A DNA stretch of 64,000 nt from Bacillus sp. B-jedd (GCF_000821085.1 NZ_CCXR01000001.1:2315001-2379000), one strand, 5' to 3'. Counted from the stretch's first letter, positions 25,737-34,396 are shown. The notes: a model not told the origin generated them from the letters alone. Translations and numbers: made by a program.

Positions 25737-26507
25737 TTAGGAGTATCGTTCAATAACTTCTTTCAATTGCTGTTTGACAATTTTTTGATCACTTGTCGTT
25801 ACGAGTACTTTCACATTGGATTCATCGGTCGACAGCGCTTCGGATAACAGCCCGCTTATACCCCGGGCACGCCTGTCGACTTGCATAAGAACTTCTGTTT
25901 CTCCACTCGCCGAAGGAAACATGACGACTTCCAGTTCATCCAGTTTGCTTCTGAACAATCCTGAAACCGGCACATATTCGAATTCCTGAACAAACGGTAG
26001 CCTGCGCCTGATTCTATATGACGCCTGTTCACAATCTGCTTCCCTGAGGCGGAAACCCAGTTCCTCCACCGCCTTTAAAATAGAAGCCATTCCTTCTGTC
26101 GGTACGATTCGAATATAATCAGTGTCGGTAGGATCTACCGCGTTTTTTATATCAAGCCCTGTTGAAATCCATACTTTTGATCTCCCTATTGAGATTGGGG
26201 TATCCCAAGGCAATTTCCAGGAAAACGGAATTTGCTTCTTTTCCCCAGCGAGAATTCTGAAAGGCTCGGTAATTTTAATCCTTTCAATCGCTGTGTTGAC
26301 ACTATACTTCCGGTCATCAGACTCTTTCAGGTAGACTGTATTGAGGCTTAAATAAATAGCATCCACTTCCTGGTCAACACTGCCGCCGGATACTTCAACA
26401 ACCCCTGAAACGGTATCTCCTGGGGCAAATGTATCCTTCTCCAGCTTCGTATCGACTTTTGTGCTTCCTATACCAACACTCGCTAAAAACTTGTTAAAAA
26501 AAGACAT
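25737..26507 (-). CDS. spo0M: Sporulation-control protein Spo0M
   Basis: A 256-residue arrestin-like protein. It opens MSFFNKFLASVGIGSTKVDT and continues GDTVSGVVEVSGGSVDQEVDAIYL, the hallmark of the Spo0M family, with two beta-sandwich halves. In B. subtilis it modulates early sporulation and cell division and is cytoplasmic. A good site (AGGAGGAAAAT) precedes ATG 26507. It is a single gene. Confidence 0.95.
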   Translation of the reverse strand: MSFFNKFLASVGIGSTKVDTKLEKDTFAPGDTVSGVVEVSGGSVDQEVDAIYLSLNTVYLKESDDRKYSVNTAIERIKITEPFRILAGEKKQIPFSWKLPWDTPISIGRSKVWISTGLDIKNAVDPTDTDYIRIVPTEGMASILKAVEELGFRLREADCEQASYRIRRRLPFVQEFEYVPVSGLFRSKLDELEVVMFPSASGETEVLMQVDRRARGISGLLSEALSTDESNVKVLVTTSDQKIVKQQLKEVIERYS

Positions 26508-26673
26508 TCATTTTCCTCCTCATTATTTAAAGATATCTATGTCAAAACCATTCTCGAGTGCGATTGATATGTATACGGTGGAAATGATAAAATGTTTCAA
26601 TTCACTCATATATTTCAGGTGCAATTTTGCAAAAAAATACGGCCCATGCCTCTAGGCCGCTAAATAACAACTA

Positions 26674-26838
26674 TCAGCTTTCCTCGTCAATAATGCATTT
26701 GTCAAGGAGGTAATCAAAGGTTATATCGGCTAGTTCCTCAAGCTCATTTTCTGTTGGCACATAGCCTCTTTTGGTAAGCTCATGAAAGAAAAACTCTGCT
26801 ATTTCCTCGGTATCTATAATGACTTCAATTTCTTTCAT
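26674..26838 (-). CDS. yozD: YozD-like small acidic protein
   Basis: A 54-residue protein starting MKEIEVIIDTEEIAEFFFHE and ending KCIIDEES, nearly identical in pattern to what I recall of B. subtilis YozD. AAAGGAGGCG precedes ATG 26838. yodN follows upstream as in B. subtilis. Function unknown. Confidence 0.8.
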   Translation of the reverse strand: MKEIEVIIDTEEIAEFFFHELTKRGYVPTENELEELADITFDYLLDKCIIDEES

Positions 26839-27023
26839 TCGCGCCGCCTCCTTTTTACAAAATGTATGAAGCGTGATTGTTTTTCATGCTTAATGTCAAG
26901 CTAATGCCACGAATTACATGGGTGTTTTCCCGGAGAGTTACAAATGTGGAAAGCAGGAAGGGATACGGATTTCTTTTGTCGTTTTCCGATACACGATCCG
27001 AAGGATGTTATGTGGTGAATAAC

Positions 27024-27728
27024 TCAAACGTGTTTTTTGCCATCATTTTTGTGAATTTCCTGAAGTTTTTTTAACACAACTTCCATGACTTGCTCGTACT
27101 CAAGGTCTCCAAATAGTTGGTGCATAATCCTGTAGTCATTATAAATATCGAGGAGCCTGTCAACCAACTCCTTTTTTTCCTTCCTTTTTTCAAGTTCCCT
27201 GGCTTCGGCATTTTTATTGGATTGGCTTTCTGCCAGCTGCTGGGTTGGTTTTTCAGTTTTACCGATAACCGAGAGAAAACCAAGTTTCTTAATAAATGTG
27301 TCCGCATGTTCAGCATCCGCAAGCAACGTCAATTCTTCCTCTCCGGCTTCAAGCCACTCCCCGTCTTTTACCCTCGCGAGCTCGTAAATGATATCTTCCC
27401 AGGCATCCTCTTTATAGCGCCAGATTTCTGTCCTGACGCCAACAACCTTAAATAGGTCATTTCCATACCCTTTTACCTGGACAAGATCCCCGAAGAAAAA
27501 TTTATATTCTATATCAAGATGTTCCTGCTCTACCGGGGTGCCATCGTACTCCGAAAGCAGCTGGAGCGAGGATTCAATATATAAACCCTCACTGTTATTG
27601 ATTTCGTAGGCATACTGGCCGCCAATCCACTGGATATCCGTCACTTTTCCAACAGTACCATACATAAGGATGACAACCGTATCGCCTATTGAATACTTCG
27701 GTTTTTTCCTCTTCTCCATCTGTTTCAC
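27024..27728 (-). CDS. yodN: YodN-like protein
   Basis: A 234-residue soluble protein. The N-terminal half has two KOW/SH3-like short beta motifs (YSIGDTVVILMYGTVGKVTDI; DLVQVKGYGNDLFKVVGV); the C-terminal half is a charged coiled-coil (about 165-205, NKNAEARELEKRKEKKELVD) and a helical end. Position between yozD and yozE matches B. subtilis yodN. Function unknown. Confidence 0.7.
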   Translation of the reverse strand: MKQMEKRKKPKYSIGDTVVILMYGTVGKVTDIQWIGGQYAYEINNSEGLYIESSLQLLSEYDGTPVEQEHLDIEYKFFFGDLVQVKGYGNDLFKVVGVRTEIWRYKEDAWEDIIYELARVKDGEWLEAGEEELTLLADAEHADTFIKKLGFLSVIGKTEKPTQQLAESQSNKNAEARELEKRKEKKELVDRLLDIYNDYRIMHQLFGDLEYEQVMEVVLKKLQEIHKNDGKKHV

Positions 27729-27794
27729 CCCCTGTAACCGAATGATTACAATAGTATATGCTCATGGTGTTTATCCGCACACGATGCAAAAAAG

Positions 27795-27827
27795 AAAAAA
27801 ACCTTTCCAGCTTCAGGAAAGGTTTTC
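27795..27827 (-). terminator. Intrinsic terminator of yozE
   Basis: On the minus strand AAAACCTTTCC-tgaagct-GGAAAGGTTTTTTTC. Confidence 0.88.
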
Positions 27828-27860
27828 CACTATTCATAATTGCTCTGACTGCAAGTATTC

Positions 27861-28058
27861 TTACCAGGCTTCATCGAAGACAGCCATCGATTTCATATAA
27901 TCCGCATTTAATTCCAAATAAAGGCTGATTTCTTCGTAATCCTCCGAGGTTTTGGGAAACCCGTGATCATGGAAAGCCGCATTTGCAAAATGGCTGATTT
28001 CATCTGGAGGTTTCGGATGCCTGTATTTCATAAGGAAATGATAGAATGATTTCCTCAT
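27861..28058 (-). CDS. yozE: YozE, SAM-like fold small protein
   Basis: A 65-residue protein with KSFYHFLMKYRHPKPPDEIS, HGFPKTSEDYEEIS and YLELNADYMKSMAVFDEAW, all typical of the YozE_SAM_like family. ATG 28058 is 7 nt after AAGGAGG; the ATG two codons upstream is too close to it. Structure known for relatives, function not. Confidence 0.88.
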   Translation of the reverse strand: MRKSFYHFLMKYRHPKPPDEISHFANAAFHDHGFPKTSEDYEEISLYLELNADYMKSMAVFDEAW

Positions 28059-28189
28059 TGCCATTCCTCCTTGCTAGTGTATTTCAGCAATAGGCATTTG
28101 TCTTATGCCTTTTTCTCGCTTTCAAAATCCGAGTTGAAAATATCATTATCATACCAAAAATCAACGATGCGTCAATATTACATAATTAC

Positions 28190-28330
28190 AAAAACCGCTG
28201 GGATGTCCAGCGGCTGTCTGCTTTTTACGAAGACAGGCTATTTTTTTAGCCGCCTTTTGCCCTGTTCTCATAATAATATCCTTGCCAGTCAGAACCTGCA
28301 TTTACCGCCCTGGGCTAAAGCCCTTGTCGA
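28190..28330 (-). ncRNA. Candidate structured small RNA ending in a terminator, no gene attached
   Basis: The 400-bp gap between yozE and the next gene has no convincing reading frame. On the minus strand hairpins follow each other: GGGCTTTAGCCC (near 28311-28322), GGCTA/TAGCC (28251-28236), CTGTCT/AGACAG (28236-28214) and finally CCGCTGG-acatc-CCAGCGG (28213-28195) with TTTTTGTAATT. The last is a good intrinsic terminator, pointing away from the rightward gene and with no coding sequence before it. A promoter could not be fixed. Confidence 0.4.
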
Positions 28331-28460
28331 ATTAATATTAATATTGTTCGTTATATCGCTCTATCTGAACACAAAGACAAAAAATAGGTAATTTATCAGA
28401 TTTTATTTCATTTAGATTACGTTAAACTAACAATATCATGACAACGACAGGGTGTAATAA

Positions 28461-29564
28461 ATGAAGAAGCCATTTCCTAAAATTCTATACGGCGGCTTAG
28501 CAGGTGTCATAGTTCTGTTTCTTTTCATCAACCAATTTACTTTTGCTAAAGGCAGCCGGCCTGCAACCGAGGGGTTTTTTAATAAGCTGAATAATGGGGA
28601 GAATTACAATTATCTTGTCATTGGCGACAGTATTGGCAGGGGGTCCGGCGCTGAAGCGAGAAATGGAACTTGGTTTTCCCAGTTTGAAAGACGATTAAAA
28701 GATATTTATGGTTCTGGAGGAAGCCGCTTCAGTATTGTTCAGAGCGGTGCTACCGCTTTTGAAGGCATCATGAAATATGGGCAGGAAAAACCGAATGTTC
28801 AAGTCGATCTTGTCATTATTGTATTCGGTGAGAACGATCGAAAATATATGGACGCCGGACAATTTGCTTTCTTTTACGAAAAATTGATCAGGCAGGTAAA
28901 GCTGGACCATCCCACAGCGGCGCTTTTCACCTTTACTGAAAGCTGCCTGAAGAATGAAGATTTTGCTAAGGTAATTCAAGATGTTTCAGCGCGCTACGGT
29001 GCTGCCAATATTGATATGAGAATACCTTTTGCGGCCTCAAGCCTCACAGCAGCGCAGCTGACGAAGGATGGCATCCATCCAAACCAGCAAGGTTATCAAT
29101 TATATGCCGAAGAAATTTTGAAAACAGTGACCAGGCTCGAAATGGAAAAGGATCATCCTCCTCTGCCATTACCTGCCCCGATGCATGAAGGGCTTGCCAA
29201 CGATTACGTGGTCAACGCCAATCCCTCGGCGATGAAAGGCTTTTCGAAGAAAGGCAAGGGCTTTTTTGCGAATGAAAAAGGGGCTTTCCTCGAATTCAGC
29301 TTTACAGGGACAATGGTCGGTTATAAATTGGACCGTGTGCCAGCCGGAGCGCTGATTGATGTTTTTATAGATGGCAAGCCGGCCGGGTCTCTGACAACCT
29401 GGTGGCCATTTAAGAAGGAAAGGACCATTTATGTCGCTTCTTCCCTTAAGGATGGCTCACATTTGATCAGATTCGTGCATAGCGGAAAGGCGACTCATCC
29501 ATCCGACAGCGGCATAGCACCTTCCATTTTCATCAAGGGCATCATCACCGAGAAATCTGATTAA
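28461..29564 (+). CDS. SGNH/GDSL hydrolase, membrane-anchored or secreted
   Basis: A 367-residue esterase-type protein with a signal anchor (residues 8-29). SGNH blocks: YLVIGDSIGRG (Ser57), a Gly in block II region, VFGENDRKY (block III, GxND-like with E), and DGIHPNQQGY with the Asp/His pair. The C-terminal about 130 residues form a separate beta domain (AFLEFSFTGTMVGYKLD ... GSLTTWW) like a carbohydrate-binding or acetyl-esterase accessory domain. Possibly deacylates cell-wall polymers; substrate unknown. AGGGTG precedes ATG 28461; the next gene starts 59 bp later. Confidence 0.85.
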   Translation: MKKPFPKILYGGLAGVIVLFLFINQFTFAKGSRPATEGFFNKLNNGENYNYLVIGDSIGRGSGAEARNGTWFSQFERRLKDIYGSGGSRFSIVQSGATAFEGIMKYGQEKPNVQVDLVIIVFGENDRKYMDAGQFAFFYEKLIRQVKLDHPTAALFTFTESCLKNEDFAKVIQDVSARYGAANIDMRIPFAASSLTAAQLTKDGIHPNQQGYQLYAEEILKTVTRLEMEKDHPPLPLPAPMHEGLANDYVVNANPSAMKGFSKKGKGFFANEKGAFLEFSFTGTMVGYKLDRVPAGALIDVFIDGKPAGSLTTWWPFKKERTIYVASSLKDGSHLIRFVHSGKATHPSDSGIAPSIFIKGIITEKSD

Positions 29565-29623
29565 TTGTTTCAAAAACAACTTTGGAAGGCTATAATGGAG
29601 AAAAATATAGTTGGAGAAAAAGA

Positions 29624-30220
29624 ATGAAGTCACTGTTGAGAAATTTTATTAATGGGATTATCACCATCGTCCCTATCATCATTGTTATTTATGTCATTTA
29701 TAAAACCTTCGTCTTCCTGGACAGCCTGCTTGGCAATGTCCTTAGGCCGTTTATGAAGAACGATTATATTCCGGGAATCGGACTGCTTCTGACCATCGTC
29801 CTAATTACATTTCTAGGTTATCTCTCGACAAAGTATATTACCGGGAAACTGATCGAGCTGATTGATCGGCTGCTTGAGAAGATTCCTGTTGTTAAAACGG
29901 TCTACTCTGTGATCAAGGATACGGTCCAATCGTTTTTGGGGGAGAAAAAATCTTTTTCAAAAGTGGCTCTCGTTACGATTCCGGGGACAGAGATGAGAAG
30001 CCTTGGTTTCATCACCTCGGAAAACCTTGATGTTTTTTATAGTCCTTTAAAGGATAGTGTGGCGGTTTATGTACCTCAGACGTTTCAGGTCGCCGGATTC
30101 ACTTTCCTGATTCCCAAAGACCAGCTGGAAATCATCGATGTGAAGCCGGAAGAGGCGATGAAATTCATCCTGTCCGGAGGAATGGCGAATAAAGGGAATC
30201 AGCCCCTAAAGGGAAAATAA
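29624..30220 (+). CDS. DUF502 family membrane protein
   Basis: A 198-residue protein with two TM helices (IITIVPIIIVIYVIYKTF and GIGLLLTIVLITFLGYLS) followed by KIPVVKTVYSVIKDTVQSF and a soluble domain with FYSPLKDSVAVYVPQTF, the DUF502 pattern. ATG 29624 has GGAGAAAAAG before it; 14 extra codons upstream are not supported. DUF502 proteins are widespread and uncharacterised. Probably expressed with the SGNH gene upstream. Confidence 0.85.
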   Translation: MKSLLRNFINGIITIVPIIIVIYVIYKTFVFLDSLLGNVLRPFMKNDYIPGIGLLLTIVLITFLGYLSTKYITGKLIELIDRLLEKIPVVKTVYSVIKDTVQSFLGEKKSFSKVALVTIPGTEMRSLGFITSENLDVFYSPLKDSVAVYVPQTFQVAGFTFLIPKDQLEIIDVKPEEAMKFILSGGMANKGNQPLKGK

Positions 30221-30246
30221 AAAACCGCCGTTTGGCGGTTTTTTAT
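30219..30246. terminator. Bidirectional terminator
   Basis: AAAACCGCC-gttt-GGCGGTTTTTTATTT between convergent genes. Confidence 0.88.
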
Positions 30247-30743
30247 TTCGCGGTGACTTTTAAAAACGGTGTTGTGCCTCTTTCGACATTTCCGGAAGCG
30301 AGCACTTCAACTTCCATCGCGTCGCTGTTTGTAATAATCAGTGGCGTCACGGTGCTTTTCGCTTTTTCTGTGACCATCGACATATCAAACGTCACAAGCT
30401 TGTCACCTTTCCTGATTTTGTCCCCTTCCATGACATGCGCTGTAAAGCCTTCGCCTTTCATACCGACTGTTTCGAGTCCGATATGAATGAGGATTTCCGC
30501 CCCGTTCTCCGCTTTGATGCCAACAGCATGTTTCGTAGGAAAGACTTGAATGATCTCTCCATCCACAGGGGCTACAACGACACCTTCAGAAGGTTCAATT
30601 GCAAGGCCATCCCCCATCATTTTTTGGGCAAATACCGGATCGTCAACATTCTCCAGCTGTGTCGCCATTCCTGTCAAAGGCGCGACCAATTCTACCTCTT
30701 TCACTTCTTCCTTCTTACCAAACAAATTTTTGAAAATTCCCAT
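30243..30743 (-). CDS. ypqE: PTS system glucose-type IIA protein
   Basis: A 166-residue stand-alone EIIA-Glc domain. It accepts phosphate from HPr on the His in EILIHIGLETVGMKG; the second active-site His lies in TKHAVGIKAENG. The N-terminal leader KNLFGKKEEVKEVELVAPLTG is typical of B. subtilis YpqE and Gram-negative Crr. ATG 30743 is better spaced from AAAGGATG than ATG 30752. In Bacillus it may donate phosphate to sugar permeases that lack their own IIA. Confidence 0.92.
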   Translation of the reverse strand: MGIFKNLFGKKEEVKEVELVAPLTGMATQLENVDDPVFAQKMMGDGLAIEPSEGVVVAPVDGEIIQVFPTKHAVGIKAENGAEILIHIGLETVGMKGEGFTAHVMEGDKIRKGDKLVTFDMSMVTEKAKSTVTPLIITNSDAMEVEVLASGNVERGTTPFLKVTAK

Positions 30744-30914
30744 GCCGATCATCCTTTCCGCTATTAGTGGACATTTCTTCTTTTAAAAGTCTTCCTCTTT
30801 CCTATTCCCAATATCCTCTAGGTAATAACTATAGAAATAATACTGAACAATCGCAGTATTACAAAACAAGATGATTTTTGCAAGCAAAAAGAGCCTGCTG
30901 CCAGGCTCTCTTCT

Positions 30915-31973
30915 TTACTTTTTAATCTTTCTCATCTGCTTGTGGATCGATTTCCATTGCTTTTTCTCCTCGGACTGAGCCCGCTTATCTGCTTTCCGTT
31001 CAATGTAAGCTAGTTCACGTTGAAGCTTATTATAGTTTGCAAGCCGACCCTCTGCCAATGTTCCATCTTCAATCGCTTCCTGGACGGCACAGCCTGGCTC
31101 ATCCGCATGGCTGCAATCACGGAATCGGCACGAAGCCGAGAATTCCTCAATATCCCCGAAAGCTTCCGACAGTCCATCCTGGCTTTCCCAAAGCTGAAGC
31201 TCACGCATTCCCGGCGTATCAATCAATACAGCCCCGTTCGGCAAAAGGATCAATTCACGGTGAGTTGTTGTATGGCGGCCCTTGTCATCATCTTCACGGA
31301 TTTGTTTAACTTCCTGTTTGTTTTCTCCAAGCAGTGTATTGGTCAAGGTGGATTTACCAACTCCTGACGACCCAAGAAGCGCGACAGTTTTTCCCGGCTC
31401 CAGATAAGGTTTCAGCTTTTCAAGCCCTTCATTCATTTCTGCGCTGACGGCAATAATCGGTACGCCTGGTGCCACTGTTTCCACTTCGGAAACTTTTCTG
31501 GCAACATCTCCGCAAAGGTCTGCTTTGCTCAAAATGATGACCGGGTTCGCTCCACTTTCCCAGGCAAGCAATAAATAACGCTCAATCCGGCGTAAATTTA
31601 AATCGTCATTTAGGCTGTTTACGAGGAATACAGTATCAATATTGGCCGCGACAATTTGCTCCTCTGCTGTCTCACCCGCAGCTTTCCTTGAAAATTTGCT
31701 GAACCTCGGTATGATACCATGAATGGTTCCCTTTCCTTCAGCTCCTCTCGCCGATAGGACGACCCAATCCCCTACGGCCGGAAAATCTTCTCTGCTGCTG
31801 GCGGAAAAAGCAAGTTTTCCGGATACTTCGCAAAGTAATTCCAGTTCCTCGGTCCATACTCTATACATATGTTTATGTTCAAGCGCCACCCTTCCAAGAA
31901 TATAATCCTTTCCCGGAAACTTTGACAGTTCACTATTCATTTCTTCCTTTAGACCAATCATCTTTAAATTCAA
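30915..31973 (-). CDS. rsgA: RsgA-type circularly permuted GTPase (second-copy type)
   Basis: A 352-residue ribosome-associated GTPase. Order is OB-fold (GRVALEHKHMYRVW, about 27-40; FPAVGDWVV), then G-motifs in permuted order: LSKADL (G4), LLGSSGVGKSTL (G1), DTPGMRELQLW (G3), and a zinc knuckle CRFRDCSHADEPGC. RsgA checks late 30S maturation. The longer N-terminal (MNLKMIGLKEEMNS) and sequence differ from the house-keeping form near priA/rpe (CpgA/YloQ), which is not in this window. The start is TTG 31973 with GGGAGGA 6 nt before it. It is preceded by a leader peptide and competing hairpins. Confidence 0.88.
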   Translation of the reverse strand: MNLKMIGLKEEMNSELSKFPGKDYILGRVALEHKHMYRVWTEELELLCEVSGKLAFSASSREDFPAVGDWVVLSARGAEGKGTIHGIIPRFSKFSRKAAGETAEEQIVAANIDTVFLVNSLNDDLNLRRIERYLLLAWESGANPVIILSKADLCGDVARKVSEVETVAPGVPIIAVSAEMNEGLEKLKPYLEPGKTVALLGSSGVGKSTLTNTLLGENKQEVKQIREDDDKGRHTTTHRELILLPNGAVLIDTPGMRELQLWESQDGLSEAFGDIEEFSASCRFRDCSHADEPGCAVQEAIEDGTLAEGRLANYNKLQRELAYIERKADKRAQSEEKKQWKSIHKQMRKIKK

Positions 31974-31992
31974 ATTCTTTTCCTCCCAAAAA

Positions 31993-32142
31993 ATAAATAA
32001 ACCACAGGCGCGCGCACCCGTGGTTCATCATTTGGGAAATGGACAGACTGGTCCCTGTTTTCCTAAATGTCCGTACGGGTGGCGTAAGAGTCAGCGACAA
32101 TCAAAACAATGCTCATTTTTCTCATTACACTTCACCCGCCTT
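31993..32142 (-). promoter_or_regulatory. Attenuator-like leader of the RsgA paralogue
   Basis: On the minus strand: a 20-codon leader frame (32125-32063), a long hairpin ATTTAGGAAA / TTTCCCAAAT (about 32069-32031) enclosing GGAC/GTCC, and a terminator ACCAC-GGGTGCGCGCGCCT-GTGGT (32024-32001) followed by TTATTTATTTTTT and then directly the rsgA ribosome-binding site. The leader codons contain CACCCGT, an exact 7-nt complement of ACGGGTG in the terminator's 5' arm, so translation of the leader could decide whether the terminator forms. This is the architecture of ribosome-mediated attenuation. Confidence 0.6.
32063..32125 (-). CDS. Putative leader peptide (20 aa)
   Basis: ATG 32125 to TAG 32063, product MRKMSIVLIVADSYATRTDI, with GGCGGGTG 7 nt upstream. 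It ends at the foot of the first leader hairpin. Its length, position and hydrophobic-then-polar makeup resemble regulatory leader peptides of ribosome-targeting resistance genes, but I know no homologue. Confidence 0.45.
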   Translation of the reverse strand: MRKMSIVLIVADSYATRTDI

Positions 32143-32265
32143 TTTGTTTGATAAATTCAGTATATTCATTTAAGCCGAAAAAGTAAACGAATATTTTTTC
32201 ATTATTTTGCATAACGGAATGGGAGATTCATACATTTACATCAAACAATGAGCAGGAGGGCTGCC

Positions 32266-32877
32266 ATGAACACGCAAATTACACCGGTAGATTGTTTATA
32301 TGGGGTGGATTCCTTAAAAGGAACCGGATGGATTTTTCATTGCCATCCCTCACTTGGCAAAATCGACGTTTTTATAAACGGGCTGCGAATTTTCAAGGGG
32401 CTAACTTACAAGCTCCTAAGTGCCCCAGCTGCATTCCCGCTTGGAAGATGCCAAATTGACCTATATAAGAATGGCCAATTGCTCACCTCGGCAGTGATGA
32501 ATATCCTTAGTGAAGAAAAGCTTTTCATAGCGGTTACCGGTGTCGGCAAAAAAATCGATATCAGAAAATACAATTTTGATTTTTCCGTGCCGACAGGAGA
32601 AGCCGCGGCCCGTTTTCTTCACCTCGCCCCAAGGCTTGGGACAGTTGATCTATCAGTCCATAAGGGAGATGTCATCTTCCCTTCCGTAAACTACTTGTCA
32701 GCCACTCCCTTCCTTCCCCTTTCGCCCGTGACCTTCAATCTGGAAGCAAGAAAAGCCGGAACGAAGGATATACTCCTGCCAATGCATCAATGTTCTTTTA
32801 ATGAAAGTACTGCTTATTTCCTTTGCTTGATAGATGATGGGCAAAAATTCGAAAAAGCGGCCATAAAATTAAAATGA
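32266..32877 (+). CDS. DUF4397 domain protein
   Basis: A 203-residue protein with two similar beta halves: HCHPSLGKIDVFINGLRIF and RFLHLAPRLGTVDLSVHKGD. The pattern (R/H-x-H-x-A/S-P-x-x-x-x-V-D) is the DUF4397 repeat, normally found in secreted proteins. There is no evident signal peptide here. ATG 32266 has GGAGGG; the ATG at 32248 precedes that site and is rejected. Role unknown. Confidence 0.75.
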   Translation: MNTQITPVDCLYGVDSLKGTGWIFHCHPSLGKIDVFINGLRIFKGLTYKLLSAPAAFPLGRCQIDLYKNGQLLTSAVMNILSEEKLFIAVTGVGKKIDIRKYNFDFSVPTGEAAARFLHLAPRLGTVDLSVHKGDVIFPSVNYLSATPFLPLSPVTFNLEARKAGTKDILLPMHQCSFNESTAYFLCLIDDGQKFEKAAIKLK

Positions 32878-32908
32878 GTGCCCTCTGTCAGGGCACTCGG
32901 TTATTTTA
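32876..32908. terminator. Bidirectional terminator
   Basis: GAGTGCCCT-ctgtc-AGGGCACTC between the DUF4397 gene and ypmS; the right-hand T tract is modest. Confidence 0.75.
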
Positions 32909-33479
32909 CTGGGACAAGTAGTGTAAATGAGATATTATCCTTTTCCAAGTCAAAAGAATTCGCTTTTAGCTTTGCGTCACTTTTCAGCTTAAGCTTATCC
33001 ATATGAATATAAATTTGCCGTTCGTCCGGAAGGATTTCTACCCCTCTTGGCAATTCATAATTCTTGCGGATGAAATCTAGGACATATGGCACAGGCAAAT
33101 GCAGCTGGCCGACAGAGATCGATTTCTGCCTCAGTAGCAAATCGCCGTTTTTCTGGGCTTCCGGAACAAAAGTCAATTTCATATTTAACTCCTGGCTGAA
33201 GAATGGCACCGTACCATACAGTTCTACCTCATCCTTCACCTCGACACGGTAATTGACCGGGTTTTCGGAAACTTCCTTTTCCAAATAATAATTGACGAGT
33301 TTATTGACATCATCCTTATTCGTCCGAATATTAAAGGCAACCCGCCCGTCTTCCTTCACTCCAATTCTTTTCTGCTTGGATCCATCAGGTGGAATGGCCG
33401 CCAGGATGATCAGCGTCGCAAGAGCGGCGACTACAACTCCCAATAAGATAAAAAATGCTGCTTTCCAACGGTTTTTCAT
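32901..33479 (-). CDS. ypmS: YpmS family membrane-anchored protein
   Basis: A 192-residue protein with one N-terminal TM anchor (AAFFILLGVVVAALATLIILA) and an extracytoplasmic beta-rich domain (DUF2140), VPYVLDFIRKNYELPRGVEI. The start ATG overlaps the ypmR stop (ATGA). Gene order ypmQ-ypmR-ypmS fits B. subtilis. Function is unknown; the tie to the lipase-like YpmR suggests a shared envelope role. Confidence 0.88.
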   Translation of the reverse strand: MKNRWKAAFFILLGVVVAALATLIILAAIPPDGSKQKRIGVKEDGRVAFNIRTNKDDVNKLVNYYLEKEVSENPVNYRVEVKDEVELYGTVPFFSQELNMKLTFVPEAQKNGDLLLRQKSISVGQLHLPVPYVLDFIRKNYELPRGVEILPDERQIYIHMDKLKLKSDAKLKANSFDLEKDNISFTLLVPVK

Positions 33480-34303
33480 TCTCGATTCTCCTTATCACCC
33501 TCCGCGTGCGTATATCCCGCAACCGCCGGCAGGGCTTCTTCTCCAAGTGTTTTATATACTCGTTCTGCAATTAATTGATACCCTTTATCGTTGGGATGAA
33601 ACTGGTCATCAAACAGCAAATTCACCTGCAGGTCAGTAAAAATATCATCTATGTTAACGAAATAAGCATCTGGGAATTGAGCAATCACCGATCTTCCGGC
33701 TTCATTCCAGTCGGATACAATCTGGTCAAGCTCCTCCACATCGGGAAACCATTGCAGGAATGGGTTGTAAATGCCAATGAGGACAATCACTGCTTCCGGA
33801 TTTTCCTTCTTTATTAACGCCATGATTTTTTCAAGTCTGGCACTATAGAATTCTTTTTCTTTTGCAAAACGCTCGTATTGCATATTAAGGATATTCTGCC
33901 TTGCGACCTTCATGACATCGTTTCCGCCAATCGTGATGAGTACCATGTCCGATTGTTCTATAGCAGAAACAACCTCCTTGTTTTTGAGGCGGTTTAAGAG
34001 CTGGTCGCTCCTTGTTCCTTTTTTGCCAAAATTATTTACTACCGCATTTTCAATGCCTTTTTCCTTTTCAAATTCTGCTTCCAGGTATCGCAAGTATCCG
34101 CCTGTGTCGGTACTATCGCCAATTCCCTCTGTAAGGGAGTCACCGAGTGCCGTCACAGTAAGATCACGCGGCAAGAAATCCACAGGAATGGACTTCGCTT
34201 CTTCCACTTTTGTTTTTTTTGCCGGCTGGCTCTCCGGTTTCTTTGGCTGGCACGATACAAGAAGCACCGTGGCGCTTAAAAGCAATGCGATCTTTTTCCA
34301 CAT
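33476..34303 (-). CDS. ypmR: YpmR, SGNH/GDSL lipase-like lipoprotein
   Basis: A 275-residue secreted SGNH hydrolase. The lipobox LLVSC is at the end of the signal (ALLLSATVLLVSCQ), followed by a Lys/Pro-rich linker. Catalytic blocks: ALGDSLTEGIGD, NNFGKKGTRS (block II Gly), ITIGGNDVM (block III), and DQFHPNDKGY (Asp/His). ATG 34303 follows GGGGGAG by 8 nt. Likely acts on lipid or acylated wall polymer; translationally coupled to ypmS. Confidence 0.9.
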   Translation of the reverse strand: MWKKIALLLSATVLLVSCQPKKPESQPAKKTKVEEAKSIPVDFLPRDLTVTALGDSLTEGIGDSTDTGGYLRYLEAEFEKEKGIENAVVNNFGKKGTRSDQLLNRLKNKEVVSAIEQSDMVLITIGGNDVMKVARQNILNMQYERFAKEKEFYSARLEKIMALIKKENPEAVIVLIGIYNPFLQWFPDVEELDQIVSDWNEAGRSVIAQFPDAYFVNIDDIFTDLQVNLLFDDQFHPNDKGYQLIAERVYKTLGEEALPAVAGYTHAEGDKENRE

Positions 34304-34370
34304 CAGTCCCACTCCCCCTTCTATAATAATTATAATATAATAATTTGTTATTGGCCGTGAATAAGTGCAA

Positions 34371-34396
34371 AGAAAAAAGCCCTCGAAAGGGCCTAT
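34371..34396 (-). terminator. Intrinsic terminator of ypmQ
   Basis: On the minus strand GGCCCT-ttcg-AGGGCT and a T run, overlapping the stop region. Confidence 0.82.

Noticed and set aside
28190..28330. Cyclic-di-GMP-I riboswitch, suggested by ACAGGGCAAA on the minus strand
   Set aside because: The rest of the consensus (GGACGCAAAGCC and the tetraloop-receptor arms) is missing and no gene follows.
31195..31367. Plus-strand frames in the rsgA region
   Set aside because: They run opposite the GTPase motifs of rsgA and lack start signals.
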